DNA of 64,000 nucleotides from Eublepharis macularius. Its lineage: Eukaryota > Chordata > Lepidosauria > Squamata > Eublepharidae. The position numbers and the translations under genes are program-made. Shown here piece after piece: positions 12,801-24,800 of this stretch. The first letter of the stretch is position 1. Every line of letters starts with the position of its first letter. The notes under the pieces are model-generated. The model searched no databases. It worked only from the letters and a program-made list of their open reading frames with translations, and had not been told where the DNA came from. Location: contig NC_072802.1 in assembly GCF_028583425.1 (NCBI RefSeq), forward strand, positions 13,897,926 through 13,961,925, read 5' to 3'.

Positions 12801-15800
12801 TGCCATTTAGTGTGTTTGGTTGAGAAAACCCAAATATCAGTGCTTGACCATGTTACCTGTTGTAAATAAATGAGGGTGTGATGGACTCAGTTTCAGATGC
12901 TGAGATTTCCAGTCAGTGAGCTATGATTGACATGTTTCCTCCCCCCCTCCCCGGTGTGGCTAGCCTGAACTGGCAGTTGGGGAGGGAATGTTGGGGACGC
13001 TGTCAGTTGGAGTTGGAGGGTAAACAAGAGAGTGGAAGGAAAGTTGAAGCTTAACCTCAGCCACGCTACCAGAGGCTTCCCAGCCCAGTATCCAGCTTCA
13101 CAGGCTTAAAGAGGAGAAGTTTTACCTCAGGGTAGGGGAAGGTCCGCCTAAGCCTGAGTTGGACGTGGGTTTGTGGCAGAGGGTGTCATTTTATTAAGTA
13201 TGTATATCCTGCTTTTTGAAATGTCATTTGCCTCAAGCAACTAACAATATCTCTCCTGAAAATCTAACATACGGAATGAAATCTAAATATGTGATGTTTA
13301 GCCCATTGAAAATTGGCAGCTGATCCAGTTTTTGCCATAGTAAACTGAACAACAAGAGAGAAGCCAGCAGACAGGAAGGGGCAGCATGGTCCTTAATGCC
13401 AATGCTGGATGCGCTGGGCAATATTCAAGGAGAAGGCATTCAACAATATTGTGCTGCGGCCACAAAAGATGCTGGGTATATTGTGATCCGCTTAGTCAGT
13501 TCAGCCTTGTGATGTTTCTTTTCCCCAGGACACCCTGGCCTTTTGGGTTTGGATGGCCTCAATGGCTTACAAGGCACAAAAGGGCCGCCTGGAACACCAG
13601 GTAAGTCAAGATGTGATAGGAAAATTCTTAAGAAAATCAAATTTTATGAAAAAAAGTTGTGAACAGCCACACAAAATCCAGAACAAAAAGCAAAATTCAC
13701 CTTTTATTGAGGCTAACCAAAATGACACAAAACATTATGCAACCTTTCAAGTTCTTTAGAACTTTTCATCAGACCAGGACTTAAAAATTGGAAGAAGAAA
13801 AAAGATGGGCCGGGGGGGGGGGAGGAGCAGATTTTTCAGGTCCTGAGCTTAACCCTTTCATGCTAGACTTGATGTTAGATGCTGATAGGCTGACAGGACC
13901 AAACTAGATGCTATGGCAGCCACTGTATCGTCTAGTTGGGCTCAGACTCTACTTTTTAATCGGGAAGGGCTGTGGCTTAGTGGCAGAGCATCTGCTCGCC
14001 ATGCAGAAGGTCCGAGGTTCAATCCCTGGCACCTCCAGCTAGAAGGATCAGGTGGTAGATGACGTGAAAGACATCTGCTTGAGACTTTGGAGAGCCACTG
14101 CCAGTCTGGTTAGGCAGTACTGACCTTTTTATCTGATTCAATATAAAGTAGCTTCATGTATTCAGATGTGTTCGATTGCTGTAGATGTTATATTACATCG
14201 CTTGCATTCTGGGTAGAAGAAACAGCCACCAATGAACCTTATAGACCCTTAATATGAATGTAATTTGTTGAATTTGCGCCCTGCATTTTGTCCATCATGG
14301 AACACAAGGTGGTGTCTATATGAAGTTCCCAGGAGTCTTCCATCCAGTCCCAGGCCAGCTGCAGACATGCTTAGCTTCAGCAAGGCTGCCACAACCATAC
14401 CTTGGTATCTATACTGTAGTATCTTTAGATGAACTTGACCTCCTCTCTTCCCAGGACAAATTCCTATGTACTTGGGAATTTTCTACGTTAACCACTAAGG
14501 AATTTCATCCACCACAGCCATTGATAGTTTATTTAAATAGCCATATACTGCCAGCCATTTTAAAACTAAAATTAAAAGAAACCCAAGTTGTTACTCCTGC
14601 ATGATAGTCAACAGATTGGCTCAGATATAATCTGAAAAAATAATTTAGCTAACTGTGGTTTGTAGATCATCTGATCCCAGACCTCTTTAAGTATAGCAAG
14701 TTTGGCTCTCTTACACCAGGATCTGAAATCAGAGCCTTGGCTTATTGACCACAGTTATTCTTAACTATAATTTTGTGTTATGTGCAAACCGTTGATTCCA
14801 GGGCTTTTTTTCTGGGAAAAGAGGTGGTGGAACTCAGTGGGTTGCCCTCAGAGAAAATGGTCACATGGCTGGTGGCCCCGCCCCCTGATCTCTGTCTGCG
14901 CGAAGGGCAATCTCAACTCCCCTCTGTCTGGAGATCAGGGGGCGGGGGCACCAGCCATGTGACCATTTTCAAGAGGTTTCAAAACTCCATTCCACCGTGT
15001 TCCAGCTGAAAAAAAGCCCTGGTTGATTCTCATATTCCTGTTGAGAACTGCTCAGAATCAAAACCACTGTTGGATTTCACTGCATCTTACAGGCAGTGTG
15101 GTCTTAAAGGTGCAGGAGCACTAGCATGCTCCATCCTTGGAACCTCTCAAAGCATTTCCGTGCCCCAAGGGCCCTTCTCCTCCTTGTGTTTCTCCTGCTG
15201 GTCAGACAGACTCCAAATGCAGTTTTGCGGCAGCCCACCTCAGAGCCATGATAAACAAAAGTGGGAAACCCCACCTGGGAGTAATAACACAGTAAATTAC
15301 AAATATAATGCTGTATTAAAGTGGCAGGGGCTCATAACAAATTCATACAATTCATACCAGCAATATATATAGATATTACACTCCCCCCTATATACAATGA
15401 AACACAGGGTGGTAATTGTATGCATTTGTTATGAGCAATCCCTGGCGTCTCCTTTTAAAGCAGATCTCTGGTTGCTGGTAGTAGGACAACTTGCCTCCAT
15501 CTCTGGAGAGGTGCCAGTCAAAGTGGATAGGACTGAGCTAAGCGGACCAAGGGTCTGAGTAGGTACAAGATAGCTTTATGTGTTCATGTATCTGTTCTTA
15601 TGTACCCAAATTATTCTTAATGGCCTTCAATTTTTTGAAATCTTTTGATTAGGTCCAAGTGAAACTGGACTTAAAGGCCCTGCGGGGCTTCCAGGTGTCA
15701 AAGGGGAACAAGGTGTCCCAGGTATTCAGGCTGGAGGCCCAGGGCCCCCTGGCCTGAAAGGAGCTACAGGAGACACAGGTAAGTAACAGCAACTATAAGA

Positions 15801-18800
15801 GGGGATGGATTTTTACTGAAGGTTTATATTAAAGATTACCAATGGATACAAAATACATAAAGAAGCCTACAGTGTATCTCTCGTCAGTGATTACTTTTCT
15901 CCTTTTGGGATGTCATTAGTATCTTATCAAATTACTATCAATGAATTTTATATCATTTCAATATCTACTCTGTGGTATCAGTCCTCAATATATAGTTTCG
16001 TGTTCCATCTTTCACTGGTTTGATTCTTTTGCAGATAGGTCAGATCTTGCCTTTGCCACAGGTTCACTAGATGGCCTTAGGCAAGCCACATCCTCTCAGC
16101 CTCAGGACCCCACCTTCAATATTGGGGTTTAAAAAATAAAAAACTAGCTTACCATGCCAAGGTTGTTACAAGAATTCAAAGGAAACTTTGAACCCCTCTC
16201 CAGGGAGATCATCTGTCTCCTTTATTGTTGTCTTTCTCCAGCGGGTGAAGATGTTTTTATTTTGTTTGGCAAACCCCCAGTAACTGTTATTGGTTCTCCT
16301 CTTTGGTTTTGGTGTTATGCATGTTTGTGTGTTTATATGTTTTTATTGAATTATTTTATATTTACTTTTAAATACTGTTTTAATGTTGAAATATTTTAAT
16401 GTTTTGATTTTCATCACCTTGGGAGATCCTATTTGGGTGGAAAGATGGCATAAAAATGTTTTAAATAAATAAACTGCAAAGAGAGCATGTGTCTGAAGTG
16501 CTTTGAGCACTCCAAAGTGCTGTATATCAGCTAACTGGTTGTGTTGCGTTTGAACCTGCATTTGTCCACTAGATTCTATTGGCTGGTGACATTTTGGGAA
16601 AAGGGAATTGGTGGATCACTCTCATTCTAACTACCCTTCGGCCTTGAGCCAGTTCCCATGTGCATGTAGATCCTTTGCTTTCTTGAAACTGAATGTCTCT
16701 GACTGGTCTCTTTTGAAAAGTTGTGGGTTTGAGTGAACAAAAATATTATAGCTGTGATGTTGTATTCTTGATGTCCCATAAACATGTGCAGGACACCATT
16801 CGGTGCTATAGTTAAAAACTGGTGAGTCAAGCATGTCTGAACCATCCTCTTATTCCTGTCGTGGTGCATCTCTGTGTTGGCAGCATGCTGGACGCTGGAC
16901 ACCCATAAACACCATTTGCATGTTATTGTCTATGGGCAGAATCCTGCTTCAATGGCATATCATTAAATCAATCGAAAGGGACAAAAAAAACCCTAGAGAT
17001 GGGCACGAAATGGGGAAAAAATGAACCCTGAGTTTTGTGGTTCATCGCATTCCTTGAAACACGAACCATGAACTTTCACAAAATTGATGCAGTTCGCAAA
17101 ACGATTTGTTAGGTTCGTGATTCGTCAAATCCCGGGGCCCTACAACAGCCCCCTTCATACCTAGAGATACTAAACTCACAGGGAGACTTCAGCAGGCTCT
17201 TCTCCAGCCACCCTCCAAGTAGCTCTCTTCAGGCTTTCTTTGCTGATTTTCCCTCCTGGCCTCCTGCTTTCTGCTGCTACTGGAAGAAAAGTCAAGCGGA
17301 GCAGATCTGCTTGGGTTTTCCTCTCTTCAGGTTCTCTTTGCTGACTTTTCCTTCCCCTCCTCCCATCTTCCTGCTGCTCTGACATCCCCCCCGCCTCCAA
17401 GTTGTTGAAGGAAAAGCCAAGCAGAGGGAGCTTGGGGGCAGGAAGGCATGTCAGAGCAGCAGGAAGACAGGAGGTAGAGTCAGGGAAGGGTTCTTGAAGC
17501 TGGCAAGCAGCAAGCAGCAGCAGAAGGAGCTGTTGAGGCGGCCACCGCTGCTGCTACTCCACCATCCCGTTCTTAAAAACGGAGAAGGGAAACAGAGAGG
17601 GGAAGATCCAGAGGAGTTAGCCGTGTTAGTCTGTAGTAGCAAAATCAAAAAGAGTCCAGTAGCACCTTTAAGACTAACCAATTTTATTGTAGCATAAGCT
17701 TTCGAGAATCAAGTTCTCTTCGTCAGATGCCTGATCAAAACTGGGTCGATACAGAAGAGGAGGGGGGAAGAGAGAGAGAGAGGAAAGAAGGGGACATAAA
17801 TCACAAGGGGACAGAATGCAATTAGCATGGAGGCAATCAAAACATTCCTTTGCTTGGAAATGTAAACATCTCCTTTTGGTGTGCAGTCAGTTTGCCGTAT
17901 TAAGTTTGTAGCAGTGAAAGTATCCAATTCCTATGTAGTATAAGCCTTCGATAACCACAGCTGTCCCTGCCAGATGCATCTGACAAAGAGAGGGGAAGGA
18001 GTCTCTGACTACAGTTCCCAGGTAAACTCACGCAGACCGGCATTGCTCAGCTTTCAGGTTGTCAGAGAGAGCTGCCTAACAAGGTTACGTGGGCTAAGAC
18101 TGGGGTTTCCATGGCAACAAAAGGTCTGCAGACATTCCAGGCTTGTATTGCCTAGGGAATCAATGGATCGGCACCAGCCTGTCTGGCATCATGAAGCATT
18201 CACAAATTGAATTAATTGGCCCGAAAAGTCGTGGATTTTGTGAAAATGCAGCCCCATGAACCACATTTTTGTGATACACAACTTAGCCTGATTCGTCACG
18301 AAATTTGATTCATATTTTGATTCGTGCCCATGTCTAAAAAAAAACCCCATTGGGTTGAATCCTTTTCTCTTAAAGGCAGCATAATTGGCCATCTGCTGCA
18401 CTCCAAAAAATCTAGATGGTGCTTTTTTCTCCAGGTGCTTTTTGGAGAGCAAGAACTCCAGATCATTTGTGCAAGGAAACCAAGCCACGTGATGCATAGG
18501 AGAGTATCCCCTCTCTGGCCTATGAGCCAGGCTAACCTCAGGGAAGAATTCCTTCTCTGCCACACGTGAGCAAATTGAAGTTAGTTGCAATAAGATGTAT
18601 CTGCATGGAGGTGAATGAATGAATTTATTTGCGGTCAGAGACCATAACAATGACAATACATCCTTATCAATCAATAAAATTAAATCCAGCGTAAAAATGT
18701 AAAGGACATAAAAAAATACATTTAGCATTTAAAATCTTATCTTAAAATGTATATAGTTCTCTCGGAACCGGAGGAATTCTAATATTTAAAACATTGACAT

Positions 18801-21800
18801 TAAAATAGTTAAAATTGTCAAAAGAGCAGGAGACTATGTCGGGCTATTCCTTTTATTATGGAATTTAACCAAATAGAGACAGAATTTGGCTATTTGCCTG
18901 GAGATAGTTGGATTCTCATCAATTAGGAGTTTCTCCAGGCACGCCTTATTTGCCTCTGCAACTGGTGTGTCTAAGAGTGGAAAAATAAACTTGTCCCTAT
19001 AGACTTGATGGAAAGGACAACGAAAGAACATATGAATAAGTGATTCCACTTCACCAATGGAGCAACGGCAGCGTCTATCCTCATATGGGATCTTTCTATA
19101 TTTCCCTTCAATGACCATTGAAGGGATAACTTCACATCGGGCCAAGGTGAAAGCTCTTCTATAAGATGGGACATCCAAATGAGTGAGATATCTGGCCATA
19201 CCCATAACATATCTAGATTCCCTAGGGGCCATAAAATGAGGAGATTGAGCTAAATCTCGTTGGCGCTCTATGTCTCTCACCCTTTGTTTAACAATACTTT
19301 TTGCCTGGTCACTGCCCTGAGTCAGTAGGTCGGCAGGCGAGAGTCCCAATCTTTCTAGGTTGCTCTTAACCATCCGCATCCACCTAGGCTGGTAAGGATC
19401 TTGGGTGCATGGAGGTGTGGAAGATACTCTTCCAATGCTTACCCAGTGTTTGTCATCCACATACAGTGGAGACTTATGTTTGATCCAGTTCCCCAAGGAG
19501 CAGTTGGAAGCAATGGTGTGAACAGCCATGCACTCTAGATGCTGTCCTAGGAGAAGGGATCAGTCTTTAACTGTGACTTTCACCATAGCACTACAGCACT
19601 GGACAGAAAGCCCAGGAAGTCCTCTGGAAAGTACATCTATAATCCTCCAGTTCTGTCCTCCACTGAACGTTTCTTCCTTTCATTCTTCCAGGACTTCCTG
19701 GTACCTTAGGTTTGCCTGGTTTGCGAGGACCTCCTGGCCTCTCTTTTCCATCTCGAATTCCTGGGAGACCTGGAGATGCTGGAAACCCAGGAGAAGATGG
19801 TTTACCAGGTACGGAGTCACATTATTGGGCTATCAACGCAGCCGTGAAAGGGAGAATTAGTTGAACTGCATGAAAGAATGGTTCTGGAATAAAACCTTCC
19901 AGATCCTGAAATCAAAATCTTGCTTCCGGTTGCACTGGACTGGTTTCCACGGTCAAGGCAGTCCTCTGTTATGAAACACTTTCCTTCAGTACTAGAAGAT
20001 TCTGTTCATGCGAGACCAGCATTTTTCAATGGGCCAGAGAAAGCCATCTAGTACCAGAGGAAAGTACTGCACAACAAAGACCCACCTGCACCGAAAGATG
20101 AAGAGAAGCATAGCCATGGCCCCTGTACTGGCAGAATCCAGTATATCAATAAAGCAAGAAAAACATTTTTTTAAATCCTGTTCATAATTTTAGAAAAATT
20201 AAAACAAACACAGAAGAATTTAACATTCCAAACGTTCTTCTAAATGCAAAACGTACAAGAAAGCAAATAGCAGCCACAATATTAAATTTCTATCATAAAA
20301 CTAGCAAATCAATATAGGAGAGAAGAGCTAAAAGCAGATAAAATCCTGGGGTTGGGGGAAGACAATCCCCACTCAGCAATAAGAACAAAAAACCCCAACT
20401 GACCCAAAAAAACAGTGAAAATAACCAAGTTCTAGACTGGTGGCATGAGGGGATGAACGTGCACAAAGTGTTCCACAGCCAGGGCCCATGAATAATATGC
20501 TGCCGCCCACACAGGCTCCTCTGGCTTGGGAGACTTTAATTGCTCTGCCCAGTTTTTGTAAGGTTTTTTTTTTCTGATCATCGTAAGAGTTGTAAACTCA
20601 TTAATCTGCAAAAAGCAAAAAAAGAAAAGAAGAAGGAGTTTCAGCACAACTGGATTCAGCTGCACCACATCTTTATAGGTAGGCAGGTTGGTCCACAGAA
20701 TTCCAGATGTCAGGGCTTGCAGCGGCCGCCGCTGGGCGGGGCGCTGGGCGGTCTGCTCCTGACATCAAGGGGGGGGCCAGGGATGCTGCAGGACCCTGCT
20801 CTGTGGAAGGAGGGGCGGTATACCTCACCCAGACTCCCTCTCAGTCCACTCGCTGGCCTGCTCAACCTGTGCCACCCACCCTCTTTGGCCTCTGCCATCT
20901 CCTCCTCCTCCATCCACTCTCCTCCTTGCCTTTGCTCTCACACTGCTCTGCTTCTACTTCCACACCATCACTCCTTACACCCACCACCTCAGAGCTCTTC
21001 CTAGCCACCTTATATAGGGTTTCCTTTCCCCGCCCCGCCCTCCTTCTAGGCTTGTTCCCTCTCCTGACTTGGCCCAGCTGTGCCTTCCCTCAGGTGTTTC
21101 CCTCCTACCACTAATCCCTTCTTGGCTTCCTTGCCTTGCTGGCAGGGTGGGGTTGAATGCGAGCCATCCCCAGCTGAGGTCTCCTTGGCCTTGCTCATGA
21201 GGAGCTGCCCCAGTAGGCCTTTGAGCTGCTGAGCTTGCCTGGCCTTGCTCATGAGGAACTGCCCCAGCCAGCTTCTGTGCTGCTGAGCTTCCCTAGCCTT
21301 GCTCGCAAGGAGCTGCCCCAGCCGGCTTCTGCGCTGCTGAGCTTGTCTGGCCTTGCTCACGAGGAATTGCCCTGGCCAGCTTCTGGGCTGCCTGCTCATT
21401 GATGCTGGGCGGGGCTACCCATCTCCTCCCCCAGAATGCCCGTGGCAGCTCCACCTGAAGGGGCTTGGCTCCTAGCACCTCCTGACCCAGGCTGCTGTCC
21501 TCTAGCCGGGGTGTGGCTCTGGGCTGTAGTGGCTGCTTCTCCTTGGCTGGTAAGGGCTCTGTTTGGGCTGCTGCTGGGTCCCTATTTCCCCTGCCTTGGC
21601 CCTTTTCCTCTGTCCTGCTTAGCCCCCTCTCTTCCCCCTGGAGGGTGGGACTGGCTGGTCTCTCCCTGCTCCCTCCAGCCCTCTGGGGCTTGGGCCTTTT
21701 GCCTCTTCCCCCTGGAGTGGGCTGGTTCTGGACCTGGTTGCTGGCTGGGGTGGTAGGGCCACTGCCTCCCGGTTGCCTCCCACTGCTCCCTCCTGGCAAG

Positions 21801-24800
21801 TCTGGGGGCTGGGACTCAGACCCCGGACACCAGAGCCGAAAGTCTGCAGCCCAGCTACTTCTAAGCTTCTCGTGCTTGTTGTCCTTTGCCCTAGGCTCCC
21901 AAGGACCCCCTGGGCCCCAAGGACCCCCAGGCCCAGCCTTCAATCAAGGTGACACAGGCACCCCAGGCTTTCCTGGCCTTCCTGGTTTGCCAGGCTTCAA
22001 AGGTGATCCGGGGATCCCTGGGCTAACTGGAATTCCAGGAGCATCAGGATTCAAAGGTACAATTCTCTTTTAAAAAAGAATAATAAAATGAATGGAAATG
22101 CTCTGGCTCTTGAGCTGTCTCTGCTCTCAAATCAGCAGCAACAGGGCTAAGTGGGAAAGGGGACTGAAGCAAATCAGGCATTTTGAAGGAAGCTCATCGG
22201 GTTGGTTGAGCCAAGTTATTCCACAGAAAGTTAGACAAGTGCAAACTATGTGATAGTCCATCATCTCTGTCTTCTGGGATGGGACCACAGTTCAGTAGTA
22301 GAGCATCTGTTTTGTATGCAGAAGGTTCCAGGTTCAATCCCCGATATTTCCACTGGCAGCAGGTGATGTGAAAGACCTCCATCTGAGACACTGGAGAGCC
22401 TCTGCTAGTCAGAGTAAATAATATTGACCTTGCTAGGCCAGTGGGCTGACTCTGCGTAAGGCAACTTCCTGTGTTCCTCTCTTCCTTTTGCGTTAGGAGT
22501 TATGCATTTTCGTGAATGGCTAGCTCACACATGCTTTTCGTAGACAAGAATGCAAAAAGCCAATATGATGTAGTGGTAAAAATATTATACTAGCAAATAA
22601 GACTCAAGTGAAAAGCCCAACTCCACCATGAAGCTCGCTGGAACTGTCTTCAGACACCCCGATTAATTCACTTGAATTACCGTTTATTGAACTAAGTACA
22701 GCGAGTGCAGCAGATTATCAACATGAACCCCAGTAATGGCTCAGGCTAGTTGGAGGCTCCATGTTCGGAAGCAGTCTGGATGTTGTCGTAAGAGAGCGCC
22801 GAAGGTAGGCTTTGGCCTCAGCACCCTGCTTGTAGCTCTCTTGGGGAATCTCTGGGTGGCCAGTGTGTGAAACTGGGGTGCTGGGCTACATGGACCCGTT
22901 GGTCTGATCCATCGAAGATGCTCTACTCTTCTTCCCTTGAAAACTAACTCACCAAGGGGTTTTTAATTAATATTTCCTTGTGGTTTTCTTTAAATGTATA
23001 CAACATCTACTGGATGTTCTACAGAATTAACAGTTTGCAAAACTGGATACAGTTTTGACTTACACTGTGAGAAAGTATTTGTATCTTGCACTGTCTTTGT
23101 GGCTCTGGGATTCTTGGATCCCAGTTTATGGGTGGTGTCATGAAACAGCCCCGCTGACCCATGAGCCTAGTTCCAGCCCTCCAAAGCACCTAGAAGCTCA
23201 CCGGTCATCCCTAGAGCCAAGCCAGAAGTGATGAGTGACACTTGCCTGGCAAGTGAACAGACTCCCATGTATTCCTCCCTGTTCACTTGCACTCCACTTG
23301 ATCAAGTGGAGCGCAAGTGAACGGCAAGTGAACAGGGAGGAATACATGGGAGTCTGTTCACTTGCCAGGCAAGTGTCATTTGTCACTTGTAGCTTGGCTC
23401 CAAGTCTCTACCCAGTGATGCTCTACTTTCCAAAGTCCACCTGACTCTCCCAGGGGTTTTCTTGTGCTTCTCCTTTGGTACATTGACATCAGTTGGTCAG
23501 TTTCAGAAATTCCTGCCAAGAAGGCCAGCACTCTTAGCTTCCTTTCCACATTGTGGATTAAAGGCTCCACCAAGTGCCCACATCTCCCACTGCCCTACAA
23601 CTGGTTATTGCAAGGTCCTCCTACTGCACTTGTGCACTCCAGAGGAACTAGCAATCTGGCAACCAACTACCTCCGTTTCCCTAGTTCCCATTTTAGATAG
23701 TATGTTTGAATAGTGGAGGTCTATGTGATATGGAAAGCAACTACCAACATTCAAAATAGAAAAGGATTTATTGAAAAGGATGAAGTCCATGCACATATTC
23801 TGCACAGCAACGGCATGCAAAGACAAGGTGCAAACACAGTCCTCTGTCCCTCTGCCCTAACCGTGCCTTAGTAGGTCTTGTTCAAGGCAGAGTCTTTAAA
23901 CTTACAGCATCCCATTACCTTGGAGTCTTCATTTGGACTGCCTGCCCTTTGTCTTTTCCATGTGGCAATTGCTGCCATCCAAGAAGTCCAACATGCAATC
24001 TCTTTCCTGCAAGCCCTCCCCAGCTGGAATCAGCCAAGCTGGACCCCATTCCCTCCATGCCAAGGGAATTTATCTCCTCTGTGCCCACCTCCCTGTGTGT
24101 CAACTCTTTCTTTCCTGAGGTCTCCAAGAAGATACAATCTAGTCTCCAGCATCCCAAGCCTCTGTCACCATCTAAGTGTCAGGTTCCAGCTAAGGTGTGA
24201 GCTGGCCATTTCATTGTCTCCTGCTGGAAGAGCCATTTGTATTTATAAAGTTTTGATGACTGGGTATTCATCAGAGCAGTTAATCAGATGGGCAATACTT
24301 GGGAGCAATCAGCTTCCCATTCCTGCCTTTCTTCTGCCTACAGAAAACAAACTTTTAAAACCAAGTGTGCAAGTCCCACACCCCAAAATGTTGGGATGTA
24401 GCCCCAGAGAAAAGGGCACTTCAACACTAAAAAGGTTGAAGCCACCTTGTTGAAACTAAGGAGGTTTGGGTCTGGTCAGTACCTCCTAGGAACCCCCCAT
24501 GTATGCCGTCTTGTATTCCGTAATGAGAGAAAAGTAGGATATAAATGTAAGGCAATACCACCTCCAAAACAGCTCCACATATGCTGTACGTGGTTTCTCC
24601 TAATATTAAAAAAAGGGATAGAAAAGCTTGGGGAACGAGAATCCTTCCGCACATTGTTTACCAGAAAACCTGGACTTATTTTTATGGAGACTTCAGACAG
24701 TACCAGTAAAGTTTAGCTGGGTTTATTTGTTGTGTTGCAGAGGAAACAATACACACTTTTTCAAATTTCTGGCAGTAACATCTCACAGTTTGGAGTCCAC

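Larger units (their letters stand above)
13601..15652. other. COL4A6 intron
   Basis: It holds an unclassified repeat arm (13670-13785, similar to the palindromic family with a CTTTATTGAGGCTAACC-type arm), a tRNA-derived SINE, a hAT MITE and a second SINE fragment near 15460-15595. Nothing recognised in 14170-14790. Confidence 0.5.
15779..19691. other. COL4A6 3.9-kb intron
   Basis: It holds a LINE tail (about 16290-16470), a large hAT-like element with a nested insertion (16994-18336) and a LINE fragment (about 18605-19535). Nothing recognised in 15790-16280 or 16480-16985. Confidence 0.5.

Noticed and set aside
18189-18728. 179-codon minus-strand frame with hydrophobic start
   Set aside because: It runs from the 3' UTR of a LINE into unrelated repeat sequence. 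No domain.
21293-21943. 216-codon minus-strand Pro/Arg-rich frame
   Set aside because: It overlaps a genuine collagen exon on the other strand and a GC-rich repeat. The Gly-Pro text at its start is the complement of Gly-X-Y codons.
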